A stretch of DNA of 64,000 nt from Microbulbifer variabilis ATCC 700307 (GCF_000380565.1 NZ_AQYJ01000027.1:489826-553825), one strand, 5' to 3'; counted from the stretch's first letter, positions 1 to 10,944 are shown. The notes: generated by a model from the sequence alone, not told the origin. Numbers and translations are program-made.

Positions 1-1319
1 GCCGTGAAATCGAAATCGCTGAAGGCGAAATGCCGGCACTGATGACTTTGCGGGAAAAATATCGTGCAGACCAACCCCTCGCAGGTGCGCGTATCATGGG
101 TTGCATTCATATGACCATCCAGACCGCGGTTCTGATTGAGACTCTGGTTGCCCTGGGTGCAGAAGTGCGCTGGTCTTCTTGTAATATTTTCTCAACCCAG
201 GATCACGCTGCTGCGGCCATTGCCGCAAGTGGCATTCCGGTATTTGCCTGGAAGGGCGAGACTGAGGAAGAGTATGAGTGGTGTCTGGAGCGCACTGTTG
301 GTGCCGATGTCGCCGGCTGGCAGCCGAATATGATTCTCGATGATGGTGGAGATCTTACCGAACTGCTGCATCGTAAGTACCCTGATATTCTCGATAACTG
401 TCACGGTATTAGTGAAGAGACTACCACTGGTGTACACCGCTTGCAGGACATGTTGCGTGAAGGCACCTTAAAGGTACCGGCAATCAACGTAAATGACTCT
501 GTTACTAAGAGTAAAAACGACAATAAATATGGTTGTCGTCACAGTTTGAACGATGCGATCAAGCGTGCTACCGACCATCTGTTGGCTGGTAAAAAAGCAT
601 TGGTTATCGGTTACGGTGATGTGGGTAAAGGTTCAGCGGCCTCCCTGCGCCAGGAAGGCATGATTGTAAAAGTGTCTGAAGTAGATCCGATTTGCGCTAT
701 GCAGGCCTGCATGGATGGTTTTGAGCTGGTGTCCCCGTACATTGACGGTATCAACACCGGCACTGCGGAAGGTATTAATAAGGAGTTGCTGGCCAATACT
801 GACTTGATCGTAACGACTACCGGTAATGCCAATGTATGCGATGCGCATATGCTTTCAGCTCTGAAAAGCGGCGCAGTTGTGTCGAATATCGGTCACTTTG
901 ATAACGAGATTGATACTGCCTTTATGCGTGAGAACTGGGAGTGGCAGGAAGTTAAGCCCCAGGTACATAAAGTGGTGCGCAACAGTGAGACCAATGATCA
1001 CCTGCTGCTGCTATCCGAGGGCCGCCTGGTAAACCTTGGTAATGCTACTGGTCACCCCAGCCGTATTATGGACGGCTCTTTTGCTAACCAGGTTCTCGCG
1101 CAGATTCACTTGTTTGAAGAGAAGTTTGCTGACCTACCTGCAGACCAAAAAGTATCTGCACTGTATGTAAAAGTACTGCCCAAGCGCCTCGATGAAGAAG
1201 TAGCCCGCTATATGGTTGAAGGTTTTGACGGCGTGATTACCCGTATGACAGAAGAGCAGGCTAAATATATCGGTGTTTCCGTGGACGGTCCGTTCAAACC
1301 AGAAAGTTACAAATACTAA
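1..1319 (+). CDS. ahcY: Adenosylhomocysteinase, 3' part (5' end outside window)
   Basis: Hydrolyses S-adenosylhomocysteine to adenosine and homocysteine in the cytosol, relieving product inhibition of SAM-dependent methyltransferases. The reading frame is open from base 3, where it encodes [14 protein letters not shown], so the gene starts upstream; roughly the first 30-40 residues of this family are missing. Visible family marks are the NAD-binding segment [10 protein letters not shown], the [10 protein letters not shown] active-site region and the C-terminal PFKPESYKY that ends these enzymes. metF follows 61 bases downstream on the same strand, so the two probably form a methyl-cycle unit. 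The assignment is certain; only the start lies outside the window. Confidence 0.98.
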   Translation, partial: REIEIAEGEMPALMTLREKYRADQPLAGARIMGCIHMTIQTAVLIETLVALGAEVRWSSCNIFSTQDHAAAAIAASGIPVFAWKGETEEEYEWCLERTVGADVAGWQPNMILDDGGDLTELLHRKYPDILDNCHGISEETTTGVHRLQDMLREGTLKVPAINVNDSVTKSKNDNKYGCRHSLNDAIKRATDHLLAGKKALVIGYGDVGKGSAASLRQEGMIVKVSEVDPICAMQACMDGFELVSPYIDGINTGTAEGINKELLANTDLIVTTTGNANVCDAHMLSALKSGAVVSNIGHFDNEIDTAFMRENWEWQEVKPQVHKVVRNSETNDHLLLLSEGRLVNLGNATGHPSRIMDGSFANQVLAQIHLFEEKFADLPADQKVSALYVKVLPKRLDEEVARYMVEGFDGVITRMTEEQAKYIGVSVDGPFKPESYKY

Positions 1320-1332
1320 TATCCTCATCAAA

Positions 1333-1353
1333 GGCACCGGCTTAGCCGGTGCC
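1333..1353 (+). terminator. Hairpin between ahcY and metF
   Basis: A perfect 9-bp stem (GGCACCGGC / GCCGGTGCC, loop TTA) starts 13 bases after the ahcY stop and is followed by TAAATTT, not a clean T run. It could be a partial terminator that lowers metF expression, or a 3' stabilising hairpin. The metF ribosome site (CGGAGGG) comes directly after. Confidence 0.5.
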
Positions 1354-1380
1354 TAAATTTCGGAGGGCCTGGAAAATAAA

Positions 1381-2220
1381 ATGAAAAACTCCATTCGCAT
1401 CAGTTTCGAATTTTTCCCACCCAAAACCCCCGAAGGTCGCGCAAAGCTGTATAAAACCCGCGAGGCTTTACAGGCGTTTAACCCTGAATTTTTCTCTGTC
1501 ACTTATGGTGCTGGTGGCACTACGCGAGAGACCACCTCGAATATCGTCACTGATATGCGTCGCGATGGTATCTCAATTGCACCCCATTTATCTTTCGGTG
1601 GTGATAATGAAGAGACAATACTCGGTTTATTGAATACATACCAAGAGGCAGGTGTAAACCGTATTGTAGCACTTCGTGGTGATATGCCCTCTGGTATGGG
1701 AGCTGTGGCGCAACTGGTATATGCGAATGAGTTGGTGGCTTTTATTCGTCGCCATACAGGCGATCATTTCCACCTGGAAGTTGCCGCTTACCCGGAAATA
1801 CATCCGGAGTCCAATAGCTATGACGATGATATACGTTATTTAAAGGGAAAATTTGAGGCAGGTGCCAACAGTGCCCTGACCCAATATTTTTACAACCCCG
1901 ATTCTTATTTTTATTTTGTTGACCAGTGTGAAAAGGCTGGCATTGATGCACCGATTTATCCAGGAATTATGCCGATTATCAATTTTGATAATTTAGTACG
2001 CTTCTCACGCAATTGCGGTGCTGAAATTCCACGATGGCTGAAAAAGCGGATGGAGAGTTACCAAAGTCCAGAGGATGTTCGTAAATTAGGGCTGGAATTG
2101 GTTACTGATTTATGCGAAACCCTGTTGGAGGGTGGCGCACCCGGGTTGCATTTTTATACGATGAATCAGGTTGATACCTCTGCACATATTCTGAAATCTC
2201 TAGGCCTAGGGGCAAAATGA
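1381..2220 (+). CDS. metF: 5,10-methylenetetrahydrofolate reductase
   Basis: Reduces 5,10-methylene-THF to 5-methyl-THF using FAD and NADH, supplying the methyl group for methionine synthesis. The 279 residues match the usual bacterial MetF length of about 280-300. The N-terminal FEFFPPK motif carries the proton-donating Glu at residue 10; SVTYGAGG and ALRGDMP are the usual folate- and flavin-site segments. A strong GGAGG lies about 14 bases before the ATG. Its position after ahcY links homocysteine release to remethylation. Confidence 0.96.
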   Translation: MKNSIRISFEFFPPKTPEGRAKLYKTREALQAFNPEFFSVTYGAGGTTRETTSNIVTDMRRDGISIAPHLSFGGDNEETILGLLNTYQEAGVNRIVALRGDMPSGMGAVAQLVYANELVAFIRRHTGDHFHLEVAAYPEIHPESNSYDDDIRYLKGKFEAGANSALTQYFYNPDSYFYFVDQCEKAGIDAPIYPGIMPIINFDNLVRFSRNCGAEIPRWLKKRMESYQSPEDVRKLGLELVTDLCETLLEGGAPGLHFYTMNQVDTSAHILKSLGLGAK

Positions 2221-2300
2221 CCTCTCGCTTTTGAAGGAATATTGGGTTCTCAAACCGCAGGAAGGGATTGGTATCAGATAGCATTTTTTAAGAGTTAGTG

Positions 2301-2987
2301 ATGCGCAAGTACAACCCTCCCACAGAGCCCTGTCTCTCTGTGGTTTTTGAAGATAGTTCCTTGCTGATATTGGATAAGCCGAGTGGACTCCTTAGCGTGC
2401 CTGGTCGTGATCCCACCAACTGGGATAGTTTGGCTAGCAGAGTTCAAGAATGTTACCCGGAAGCATTGATTGTGCATCGGTTGGATATGGATACTTCAGG
2501 CCTAGTAGTTATGGCTCGTAGCCCGGAAGCGCATAGACAACTCAGTGTTCTCTTCCAAAATCGTGAGGTAAGTAAAACCTATATAGCGTGGGTATGGGGA
2601 GCTCCTGAAGCTGACTCCGGTAAAGTTGAGCTGCCATTAATCTGTGATTGGCCGAATAGGCCTAAGCAGAAAGTGGATTTTGAAATAGGTAAACCCTCCC
2701 TAACTCGTTGGGAAAAAGTAACAACTTCTGGGAGTCGCAGCTTAATTCGACTTACACCTGTTACTGGGCGATCGCATCAATTGCGGGTGCATATGCAGGC
2801 AATAGGCCATCCGATATTAGGTGATCCCTTTTATGCGCATATAGAGGCTCTGAGCGCAGCCCCCAGGTTATTACTGCATGCAAGAGAGCTGGGATTTAAA
2901 CACCCAGCTACAGGAGAATTGTTGTATTTCAGTAGCGAGCTTTCAAAAGAGTTCTCTTTAGGAAACACTTCGTCAGAAGTAGTTTGA
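2301..2987 (+). CDS. rluA: RluA-family pseudouridine synthase (23S rRNA/tRNA dual type)
   Basis: Isomerises uridine to pseudouridine in RNA. The short size (228 residues from this ATG; a GTG one codon upstream is an alternative) and the lack of an S4 domain fit RluA, which modifies 23S U746 and tRNA U32, better than RluC or RluD. Visible motifs are HRLDMDTSG near residue 60, whose first Asp is the catalytic residue, RPKQKVDFE, and GRSHQLRVHM with GHPILGDPFY near the C-terminus. It lies 80 bases after metF on the same strand and ends at a bidirectional terminator shared with tex. The family is sure; the exact RNA target is inferred from size. Confidence 0.9.
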   Translation: MRKYNPPTEPCLSVVFEDSSLLILDKPSGLLSVPGRDPTNWDSLASRVQECYPEALIVHRLDMDTSGLVVMARSPEAHRQLSVLFQNREVSKTYIAWVWGAPEADSGKVELPLICDWPNRPKQKVDFEIGKPSLTRWEKVTTSGSRSLIRLTPVTGRSHQLRVHMQAIGHPILGDPFYAHIEALSAAPRLLLHARELGFKHPATGELLYFSSELSKEFSLGNTSSEVV

Positions 2988-2995
2988 TATTAAGT

Positions 2996-3024
2996 TAAAA
3001 AGGCGATCAATAGATCGCCTTTTG
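2996..3024. terminator. Bidirectional intrinsic terminator between rluA and tex
   Basis: An 8-bp stem AGGCGATC / GATCGCCT with a 4-base loop AATA is flanked by five A on the left and TTTT on the right. It can therefore terminate rluA on the + strand and the convergent tex on the - strand. Confidence 0.88.
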
Positions 3025-3036
3025 CTTTCACTATTA

Positions 3037-5391
3037 TTACTTCTTATTCTTCATCGCTGCCATCAACAGATCGCCCATACTGCCACGGTTGTTACCTTGG
3101 CCCCCCTTTTGCTGCCGGCTGCCTTGTTGTTTGTTGTAGCGCTGAGCCTGGCGATTTTCCCGTTGATCACCTTTTTTAACACCTCCGCTTCCCTGTTCTC
3201 CTGGTTCGTCGGAGAGACGCATGGAAAGGCCAATACGCTTGCGGACAACGTCCACTTCCATCACTTTTACTTTTACAATATCGCCGGCTTTAACCACCTC
3301 ATGGGGATCTTTGACGAACTTTTCTGAGAGTGCGGAAATATGCACCAGGCCGTCCTGGTGCACACCGATATCCACAAAGGCACCGAAGTTGGTGACATTG
3401 GTTACGGTACCTTCAAGAACCATAGCCGGGCGCAGGTCCTTGATTTCCTCCACGCCCTCTTCAAAACGAGCGGTGCGGAATTCCGGACGCGGGTCGCGAC
3501 CGGGCTTTTCCAGTTCGGCGATGATGTCGGTAACGGTGGGTACCCCGAACTTTTCGTCGGTGTAGTCCGCTGGATTCAGGCGACGCAGGAAGGCGGAGTC
3601 ACCGATCAGGCTGTTGATCTCACGGCTGCTTTTCTCGGCGATGCGTTTTACCACAATGTAGGATTCCGGGTGTACGCCGGATTTATCCAAGGGGTTATCG
3701 CCATTGTTAATGCGCAGGAATCCGGCGGCTTGCTCAAAGGCCTTTGGGCCAAGGCGAGGGACTTCCATCAGTTGTTTACGATTTTTAAAGGCACCGTTTT
3801 GGTCGCGATAGCTGACGATGTTGCTGGCGATAGAGGCAGTCAGGCCAGAAACTTTGGCCAGCAGTGGTGCTGAGGCGGAGTTCAGCTCTGCACCGACACC
3901 GTTTACACAGTCTTCTACTACAGCGTCGAGGGAGCGCGCTAACTGTGTCTGTGACACATCGTGTTGATATTGGCCAACACCAATGGATTTGGGTTCGATC
4001 TTTACAAGTTCTGCCAGCGGGTCCTGCAGACGGCGGGCGATAGAGATAGCGCCGCGAATAGTCACGTCCAGGTCAGGGAATTCCCGCGCGGCAAATTCAG
4101 AGGCAGAGTACACAGATGCACCAGCCTCGTTCACCACTACTTTCTGCGCGCTGAGTTTGTATTGCTTGATAGTTTCGCCTACAAACTTATCGGTCTCACG
4201 GCTGGCGGTGCCGTTGCCAATAGCGATCAGGCCCACATTATATTTGTTGCATAGGGCTGCGATAACAGCAGCGGACTCCTGATGGCGGTTCTGTGGTGGG
4301 TTGGGGAAGATAGCGGTGTGGTCCAGTATTTTACCGGTGGCATCTACCACTGCTACTTTGACGCCGGTGCGCAGGCCTGGGTCCAGGCCGATAGTGGCTT
4401 TTTGTCCAGCAGGTGCCGCTAATAACAAGTCTTTAAGGTTGCGGGAGAATACCTTGATCGCTTCTTCCTCGGCTTTTTCTCGCAGTTCACCCAGCAGGTC
4501 GGTTTCCAGTGCGGTAAGCAGCTTGATACGCCAAGTCCAGCGCACTACTTCGCCGAGCCACTTATCTGCAGAGCGTCCTTCATCGCTAATATCGAAGTGT
4601 CTCGCAATCATGGTTTCACAAGGGTGGCCGGCGGTGGGGGGAGCTCCCTCCTCCTCTGGCAAACCTACGCTGATAGCGAGGATGCCCTCATTGCGGCCGC
4701 GAAAAATTGCCAGGGCGCGGTGAGAGGGAACCTTGGACCAGTCTTCGGCATACTCGAAGTAATCGCGGAACTTGGCTCCCTCTTCTTCTTTACCATCCAG
4801 CAGTTTGGATTTGACCTGCCCATCCCGTTTGAGGAATTCGCGCAGTTTGCCCAGAAGCTCGGCATCCTCGGCGAATCGTTCCATCAGGATGAATTTGGCC
4901 CCGTCCAGGGCAGCTTTGATGTCTTTTACTTGTAGGGAGGCGTCTTCGTGGTCGGTGTTGAGATATTGCTGAGCTTCTACAGCAGGGTCTAGGCTGGGAT
5001 CGTTAATCAGCGCATTAGCCAGTGGCTCCAGTCCCGCCTCTATGGCAATTTGTCCTTTGGTGCGACGTTTGGGTTTGTAGGGAAGGTAGAGGTCTTCGAG
5101 GCGGTTTTTGGTGTCGGCACTGTTGATCTGTTGCGCCAGCTCCGGAGAGAGTTTGCCCTGTTCATCAATACTTTTCAGGATGGCTGCGCGGCGCTCTTCC
5201 AGTTCACGCAGGTAGCGTAGGCGATCTTCCAGATTGCGTAATTGGGTGTCATCCAGGGCCCCAGTCACCTCCTTCCGGTAGCGGGCGATAAATGGCACAG
5301 TGGCGCCTTCATCGAGCAGGGATACTGCGGCCGTGACTTGTTGTGGGCGTACATTGAGTTCTTCGGCGATGCGAACGTTGATATCCAGCAT
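3037..5391 (-). CDS. tex: Tex transcription accessory RNA-binding protein
   Basis: Tex is a conserved cytosolic RNA-binding factor associated with transcription and tolerance of toxic gene products. The 784-residue length is standard. The N-terminal helical HTH region starts [14 protein letters not shown]; a YqgF/RuvC-like domain ([18 protein letters not shown]) lies in the middle; then come a helix-hairpin-helix part ([25 protein letters not shown] region) and an S1 domain near residues 650-718 ([19 protein letters not shown]). The C-terminus is basic, low-complexity and rich in Gln/Gly. It is monocistronic, and 292 bases separate it from the divergent efflux operon; that gap shows no motif I can defend. 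Confidence 0.96.
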   Translation of the reverse strand: MLDINVRIAEELNVRPQQVTAAVSLLDEGATVPFIARYRKEVTGALDDTQLRNLEDRLRYLRELEERRAAILKSIDEQGKLSPELAQQINSADTKNRLEDLYLPYKPKRRTKGQIAIEAGLEPLANALINDPSLDPAVEAQQYLNTDHEDASLQVKDIKAALDGAKFILMERFAEDAELLGKLREFLKRDGQVKSKLLDGKEEEGAKFRDYFEYAEDWSKVPSHRALAIFRGRNEGILAISVGLPEEEGAPPTAGHPCETMIARHFDISDEGRSADKWLGEVVRWTWRIKLLTALETDLLGELREKAEEEAIKVFSRNLKDLLLAAPAGQKATIGLDPGLRTGVKVAVVDATGKILDHTAIFPNPPQNRHQESAAVIAALCNKYNVGLIAIGNGTASRETDKFVGETIKQYKLSAQKVVVNEAGASVYSASEFAAREFPDLDVTIRGAISIARRLQDPLAELVKIEPKSIGVGQYQHDVSQTQLARSLDAVVEDCVNGVGAELNSASAPLLAKVSGLTASIASNIVSYRDQNGAFKNRKQLMEVPRLGPKAFEQAAGFLRINNGDNPLDKSGVHPESYIVVKRIAEKSSREINSLIGDSAFLRRLNPADYTDEKFGVPTVTDIIAELEKPGRDPRPEFRTARFEEGVEEIKDLRPAMVLEGTVTNVTNFGAFVDIGVHQDGLVHISALSEKFVKDPHEVVKAGDIVKVKVMEVDVVRKRIGLSMRLSDEPGEQGSGGVKKGDQRENRQAQRYNKQQGSRQQKGGQGNNRGSMGDLLMAAMKNKK

Positions 5392-5683
5392 TTGATGTTT
5401 ACATCCGTTTTCCGGGGGATTTCGTACCTCTAGGAGCGGGGTTTGACCGGGAACTAGCCCATCGGTTTCCTTGGCTTTGTGCGGCCCGCCTGTCTCTCCT
5501 ACAACGGTAAATTGGGTCGGGCATTATGCGTTACCAGAGCGTTGCGAGAAAGGTTTGCGATAGGGCACAAACTCGTGCGGCAACCTGCATCCAAATACAC
5601 GCTTATCTGCGTCGAACATCTGTAAAATGCGCGCTAATTAAAATTTGACCAGTTTCGGTCACAAAATGGGGTAGAGGGTGCCT

Positions 5684-6931
5684 GTGAAAGTGTCGAGCAA
5701 GAACAAGCTGTTACTTATCGTTGTGGCCATTGGGGCGGCTGCAATTTCCTTGGTGGTTGCACTGAAGCCCAAACCTGAGGAGAAACCACCGGAAGCGGTG
5801 GTGCCGCCAGTTGCGGATGTTCTCTATGTGGAGCCAGGCCGCCAGACACTGCTGGTGCCCAGCCAGGGTACAGTGCATGCCCGCCACGAAATTGAAGTGG
5901 TGGCTCGTGTTGGTGGTGTTATCGAAAGCGTTGCCGATGCCTTTGTACCCGGTGGATTTTTCTCAAAAGGGGAGCCCCTGCTGAAGTTTGAGCAAGCCGA
6001 TTACATTTACAAAGTAACTCGCGCTGAGTCACAGTTAGCCGACGCTAAGTCAGCCCTGGCTCAGGAGCAGGGCCGTGCCAAGCAGGCCAAGCGTGAATGG
6101 CGCGATTTGGGTAGTGAAGAGGCAAATGCCCTGTTCTTGCGTAAGCCCCACCTGGCAGCAGCAGAGGCCGCCGTGGCAGCAGCGGGCGCGGATCGCGATC
6201 AAGCCAAACTGGACTTGAAGCGCACAACGATAACAGCGCCTTTTGCAGGCCGTGTGGTTGAAACCTATGTCGATCTGGGTCAGTACATCACTCCTGGAAC
6301 CAGGTTGGCGAAAATCCACAGTACCGGTATTGCCGAAGTGCGTCTGCCCCTGACTGATCAGCAACTTGCCCTACTCGATCTCCCATTGGGTAAAACAATT
6401 GAAAATGGCCCTGAAGTGCGGCTCCAGGCAGTAGTGGCTGGGCGTGAACGGGAGTGGCGTGCGAAGCTCGTACGTACCGAGGCGAGCATCGATCCTAATA
6501 GTCGCTTTATTTTTGCTGTGGCCCAGGTACAGAACCCTTACAAAGGCGATGCACCGCTGATGAATGGTCTTTTTGTTGAGGCGGATATCGCCGGTAGGAC
6601 CTTCGATGATGTGGTGGAATTGCCACGCCAGGCATTGCATGAAGGAGACCACCTTTTGGTTTTGAATGAAGAGAGCAAGCTCATATTCAAAGAAGTGGAG
6701 TTACTGCAGAGCATTGGTGACAAGGTTTGGTTACGTGGTGAAATCGCTACTGGTGATCGCGTGGTGGTTTCCAGCTTGGGTTATTCCCGCGAGGGCATGG
6801 CACTCACTGCCAATCCTCTTAATGAGAAGCCCGCAGGGTTAATTGACAGTGTCGAGGGCACCTCTGATGCGGCTGCTACAGCGGTCAGTGAGACTGCGGC
6901 GGCGAATAACGCCTCACAGGGAGGTCAGTGA
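5684..6931 (+). CDS. RND efflux periplasmic adaptor (membrane fusion protein)
   Basis: Links an inner-membrane RND pump to an outer-membrane channel. The start is uncertain: GTG at 5678 or GTG at 5684. I prefer 5684 (reading MKVSSKNKLLL) because GTAGAGG then sits at normal distance. One N-terminal membrane anchor (about residues 8-26) is followed by the HlyD/MFP order: a lipoyl half (VVARVGGVIESV), an Ala/Gln-rich alpha-hairpin, the second lipoyl half (TITAPFAGRVVETYVDLGQYI), and a beta-barrel. A Thr/Ala-rich tail follows. It overlaps the pump gene by one base (TGATG). No outer-membrane partner gene is adjacent, so a TolC-like channel from elsewhere is likely. The substrate is unknown. Confidence 0.92.
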   Translation: MKVSSKNKLLLIVVAIGAAAISLVVALKPKPEEKPPEAVVPPVADVLYVEPGRQTLLVPSQGTVHARHEIEVVARVGGVIESVADAFVPGGFFSKGEPLLKFEQADYIYKVTRAESQLADAKSALAQEQGRAKQAKREWRDLGSEEANALFLRKPHLAAAEAAVAAAGADRDQAKLDLKRTTITAPFAGRVVETYVDLGQYITPGTRLAKIHSTGIAEVRLPLTDQQLALLDLPLGKTIENGPEVRLQAVVAGREREWRAKLVRTEASIDPNSRFIFAVAQVQNPYKGDAPLMNGLFVEADIAGRTFDDVVELPRQALHEGDHLLVLNEESKLIFKEVELLQSIGDKVWLRGEIATGDRVVVSSLGYSREGMALTANPLNEKPAGLIDSVEGTSDAAATAVSETAAANNASQGGQ

Positions 6932-9900
6932 TGAACGGCATCATTCCCTGGTTCGTGCGCAACAGTAAGGCCGCGAACCTGCTGATGATTATGATCATCA
7001 TCGGCGGTATTTTTGGTATTAGCGGTATCGATCGCGAAGTTTTCCCGGCTATTCAGCCGGGCATTGTAGAGGTGAATATTTCCTACCCTGGTGCTGGCCC
7101 TGCGGAAGTAGAGCAGCAGGTTACTGTGCGTGTTGAAGAGGCGATCGCTGAGGTCAAGGGAATTAAAGAGGTCAACTCTGCCTCGCGCCGTGGCCACTCT
7201 TCAGTTGAAGTTCAGGCCGTAGATGGTTATGACGAGCTGCGCCTGCTCAACGATATCAAGGTGCAGGTGGACAGCATCAATACTTTTCCTGAGGGGATTG
7301 AGCGCCCAATAATCCGACTGCAAGAGTGGGATACCCAGCTGATGATGATCGCCATCGGCGGCCCGGTTTCCGAGCGTCAGCTCAAGGAAACAGCCCTGGA
7401 TTTGCGTGACAAACTGACGCTAATCCCCGGTGTGCGCAGTGTGGATATCTGGGGTGAACGCCCCGATGAGCTGTCGATTGAAGTTTCCGAATTGGATCTG
7501 CGCCGCTACAACCTGAGCTTTAACGATGTCGCTGATGCGGTGCGTCGCTCATCCCTGGATTTGCCGGCAGGTATGGTGCGTTCGGATCGCGGGGATATCC
7601 AGGTTCAGACGCGCGGTCAGGCATACAGTGCTGAGGACTTTGAGCGAATTCCCGTAGTCAGCCGCGCCGATGGCTCGGTATTACTACTGCGTGATGTGGC
7701 TACGGTTCGAGACGGCTTTGAAGAGTACAACAACGTCATTCTCTTTAATGGCAACCCGGCCATGAACCTGCGAGTGGTCCAAGGTGAGCCGTTGGATGTT
7801 GTGGGTACCGCTGAGCGGATCAAGACCTTTATGGCAGAGGCTCGAACCCAGCTGCCCCCGGGGATGGAATTTGATATCTGGTTCGACTTCTCCAAGGCCT
7901 TTGAAGGTCGCATGAACCTGCTGACTACGAATGCCCTGAGTGGTTTTGTCCTGGTATTCGTAATGCTGATGCTGTTCCTGCGCCCGGCCCTGGCAATATG
8001 GGTGACGGTGGGCATTATGGTGGCATTTCTCGGTGCCCTCTGGCTGTTGCCGATCACGGGTGTCAGCCTGAATATGCTGTCACTTTTCGCCTTCCTGTTG
8101 ATTCTTGGGATTGTGGTGGACGATGCAATTATCGTGGGAGAGGCAGTACACGCAGCTCACGATCGCGGTGTCACAGGCCTGGCAGCTGCGGAGGAAGGAG
8201 TAAAGCAGGTTTCTGCTCCGGTAATTTTTGCCGTGACCTCCACCATGGTGTTCTTTATTCCCATGCTGTTTCTGCCGGGTTATACAGCACAGATGATGCT
8301 CGCTCTGCCAGTGGTGGTGTTACTGTGTCTGGCATTTTCCCTGGTGGAATCTTTGCTGATTCTGCCGGCGCATTTGGTTGGTATGAAGCCAGAGCAGCCT
8401 GCTAAGACCCGCGTGGGTATCAAACTGCAGAAACTTCGTGGGCATTTTGCCGGAGCGATGAAGACTGCCGGTGATAAGTACTACCTGCCCTTGTTGAAGA
8501 AGTCGCTCGGTAACAGCCGCAGCACGGTAATGATCTTTATATCGGCTCTCGGGCTTTCCATTAGTGTTTTTATGAGCGGTTATGTGGGTTCCTCCTTCTC
8601 GCCGCAGGTACCTTCGGATCTGTTGGAATTACGGGCCAGCATGGCCTCTGGTGAGCCCTTCCATGAAGCAGAACGGGTGATGAACCAGGTGCTGGCTGCG
8701 GCAGATAAGCTCGCGGCTGATGAGGAAATGCTAAAGCAAAATAACGGCGAGCCCTTTGTTCAAAACTCTATGGTGTTCAACTGGCGAGGCAATATCTTTG
8801 TGATATTGCAGCTGACTGACGGCGAACTGCGCGATGTAACCTCCAAAACTCTGGCATTGCGCTGGCGTCAACTCATCGGCGAAATGCCGGCCAGTGTTGA
8901 AGACTTGAATATCGATGCCACCATCAACGATGGGGGCAACGGTATGAGCCTGAACTTGAGCACCGCTTCCGGAGATATGGATGAATTGCGTGCCGCTGCG
9001 GATGCGGTAAAGGAGAAGCTCAATACCTATGCCGGTGTATATGATGTTCGTGACAACCTCACCAGTGCCCGCCGCGATATTGAAATCCAGTTGAAGCCTT
9101 ATGCCACCACCATGGGTATCAATTTGGCAGATGTGGCCCGGCAGGTGCGCCAGGGTTTCTATGGTGAAGAAGTGCAGCGTATTCCCCGCGGTCGTGAAGA
9201 TGTACGGGTGATGGTGCGCTATCCCCAGGAAGAGCGCGCCAGTGAGGAACAGATGGATCGGGTCCGCATTCGTACGGCGGAAGGTGAGGTACCTTTCTCG
9301 GCCGTGGCAGATGCGGTTTATGTACCGGGTTACACCACTATTCGCCGCAATAACCGCGAGCGTACAGTGCGGGTTTTCGCCGAGATCACCCCTAATACTT
9401 CCTCTGCGCAGGAAATCCTTAAGGATATGCGCGAAACTCTGGCGCCTGAGCTGAAGCGCCAGTTCCCCGGTTTTTCTTTGAGAACTGCCGGTGAAATGCA
9501 GGAAGAGGAGGAGTTTAACGGCGCTATCCTGGCTTTCTTCGTTCTATCGTTGTTTGCGATTTATGCGTTGCTGGCTATTGCCTTCCGCTCCTACTCGCAG
9601 CCGCTGCTGATTCTTACTGCAGTACCGTTCGGATTCTTTGGGGCTGTGGTTGGACACCTGTTGATGGGACATAACATCAGCATTATGTCCATGCTCGGCT
9701 TCCTGGCTGCAGCGGGGGTAGTGGTGAACGATAACCTGGTACTGATGGATCGTATCAACCAGCTGCGTGCCCAGGGCTGGGCAGTGATGGATGCGGTGGT
9801 TCAGTCGGGACGTGACCGTTTCCGGCCGATTATCTTGACCTCCATTACCACCTTTATCGGTTTAGTGCCAATCATGTTCGAGCGCTCTATCCAGGCACAG

Positions 9901-10062
9901 TTCCTGATCCCGATGGTGATCAGTCTCGCTTTCGGCGTATTGTTTGCTACCGCAGTAACCCTGATCCTGGTGCCAAATCTGTACAAAGTGATAGAGGTGA
10001 TTCGTCCAAAAAGTAAGCGCCTGGGAGAGGGAGAGGCCCCGGTCTCACTGGAGACAGTGTGA
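6931..10062 (+). CDS. RND efflux transporter permease (AcrB/MexB-like fold)
   Basis: Proton-driven inner-membrane pump of 1043 residues, the normal RND size. The first helix is near residues 13-30, and the two-fold repeat of membrane segments is visible (about residues 330-480 and 860-1020). The first repeat carries GIVVDDAIIVGEAV, with the acidic pair needed for proton relay, and the second has VVVNDNLVLMD. The ATG overlaps the adaptor stop, and GGGAGG lies 7 bases upstream; a GTG one codon earlier is too close to that site. It is translationally coupled to the adaptor and followed by a terminator. The sequence is distant enough from AcrB that I do not assign drug specificity. Confidence 0.93.
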   Translation: MNGIIPWFVRNSKAANLLMIMIIIGGIFGISGIDREVFPAIQPGIVEVNISYPGAGPAEVEQQVTVRVEEAIAEVKGIKEVNSASRRGHSSVEVQAVDGYDELRLLNDIKVQVDSINTFPEGIERPIIRLQEWDTQLMMIAIGGPVSERQLKETALDLRDKLTLIPGVRSVDIWGERPDELSIEVSELDLRRYNLSFNDVADAVRRSSLDLPAGMVRSDRGDIQVQTRGQAYSAEDFERIPVVSRADGSVLLLRDVATVRDGFEEYNNVILFNGNPAMNLRVVQGEPLDVVGTAERIKTFMAEARTQLPPGMEFDIWFDFSKAFEGRMNLLTTNALSGFVLVFVMLMLFLRPALAIWVTVGIMVAFLGALWLLPITGVSLNMLSLFAFLLILGIVVDDAIIVGEAVHAAHDRGVTGLAAAEEGVKQVSAPVIFAVTSTMVFFIPMLFLPGYTAQMMLALPVVVLLCLAFSLVESLLILPAHLVGMKPEQPAKTRVGIKLQKLRGHFAGAMKTAGDKYYLPLLKKSLGNSRSTVMIFISALGLSISVFMSGYVGSSFSPQVPSDLLELRASMASGEPFHEAERVMNQVLAAADKLAADEEMLKQNNGEPFVQNSMVFNWRGNIFVILQLTDGELRDVTSKTLALRWRQLIGEMPASVEDLNIDATINDGGNGMSLNLSTASGDMDELRAAADAVKEKLNTYAGVYDVRDNLTSARRDIEIQLKPYATTMGINLADVARQVRQGFYGEEVQRIPRGREDVRVMVRYPQEERASEEQMDRVRIRTAEGEVPFSAVADAVYVPGYTTIRRNNRERTVRVFAEITPNTSSAQEILKDMRETLAPELKRQFPGFSLRTAGEMQEEEEFNGAILAFFVLSLFAIYALLAIAFRSYSQPLLILTAVPFGFFGAVVGHLLMGHNISIMSMLGFLAAAGVVVNDNLVLMDRINQLRAQGWAVMDAVVQSGRDRFRPIILTSITTFIGLVPIMFERSIQAQFLIPMVISLAFGVLFATAVTLILVPNLYKVIEVIRPKSKRLGEGEAPVSLETV

Positions 10063-10143
10063 CCTGCACCACACCCACAGCAATGGTGGAAATACTCCGC
10101 CATTGCTTCTCCAGAGCATAAATGCCTAAACTAACTGCCTGCA

Positions 10144-10171
10144 AAATGCCGACATTCCAGTCGGCTTTTTT
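10144..10171 (+). terminator. Intrinsic terminator after the RND operon
   Basis: A 6-bp G/C-rich stem GCCGAC / GTCGGC with loop ATTCCA is followed directly by six T. It lies 82 bases after the pump stop and just before rsmE. Confidence 0.88.
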
Positions 10172-10197
10172 ATGGTGTTTTTATAGGATTTATCCCC

Positions 10198-10944
10198 ATG
10201 CGCATCCCGCGTATTTTTTCCAGTCAGCCACTGACTACACAACAGGAGGTGGAACTGGATGAGTCCGCTTCACGCCACCTGGTCAAAGTCCTGCGGCTGG
10301 GTACTGGCCATCCGCTGACGCTCTTCGATGGTCATGGAGGCGAATACAGTGCAGAGTTGATTGAAACCGGTAAGCGAGCACGGGCACGTACCGGGGAGTT
10401 TCGTGGCAAAGACCGCCAGTCTCCACTTGCCTTGACTTTGGCTATCGGTATCTCCCGTGGAGAACGCTTTGATTGGGTGGTGCAGAAGGCTACAGAGCTG
10501 GGGGTAGCGACAATCCAGCCGCTGTTTAGTGAACGCTGTGAAGTAAAATTATCTGGCGAGCGATTGCAAAAAAAGCTCAAGCATTGGCGCCAGATTTCGA
10601 TTAGTGCCTGTGAGCAGTGTGAGCGAAACCTGGTTCCGGAGATTGCCGAGCCGGTAAAACTGACACAATATTTACAAGTCTCTACTCAAGAGTCATCCTC
10701 TGTGGCCAGGTTGGTGCTGCATCACCGCACCGAGTTGGATTTACGTCAGTGGCAGGCCGAGCGTGGCAAACCAGATTCTGCGTTGCTACTGGTGGGTCCT
10801 GAGGGTGGATTGTCCCAGGCAGAAATCGATATGGCCTTGGCCCAGAACTTCATGCCGCTACGTTTGGGGCCGCGGGTGATGCGTACAGAGACCGCACCTA
10901 TAGCCGCACTGTCAGTGTTGCAGTTCCAATGGGGGGATTTGTAA
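10198..10944 (+). CDS. rsmE: 16S rRNA m3U1498 methyltransferase RsmE
   Basis: Methylates N3 of U1498 in 16S rRNA using SAM. The 248 residues fit the family. The SPOUT knot is evident in the C-terminal third: LLVGPEGGLSQAEID and LRLGPRVMRTETAPIAAL are the SAM-binding loops. The N-terminal PUA-like part carries SRHLVKVLRLGTG. The terminator upstream suggests its own promoter. A small membrane protein and a HAD phosphatase follow with gaps of 52 and 14 bases, so the three may be cotranscribed. Confidence 0.96.
   Translation: MRIPRIFSSQPLTTQQEVELDESASRHLVKVLRLGTGHPLTLFDGHGGEYSAELIETGKRARARTGEFRGKDRQSPLALTLAIGISRGERFDWVVQKATELGVATIQPLFSERCEVKLSGERLQKKLKHWRQISISACEQCERNLVPEIAEPVKLTQYLQVSTQESSSVARLVLHHRTELDLRQWQAERGKPDSALLLVGPEGGLSQAEIDMALAQNFMPLRLGPRVMRTETAPIAALSVLQFQWGDL

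Noticed and set aside
3340..3873. 177-codon + strand open frame inside tex
   Set aside because: Antisense shadow of the tex coding sequence, which is complete and well conserved.
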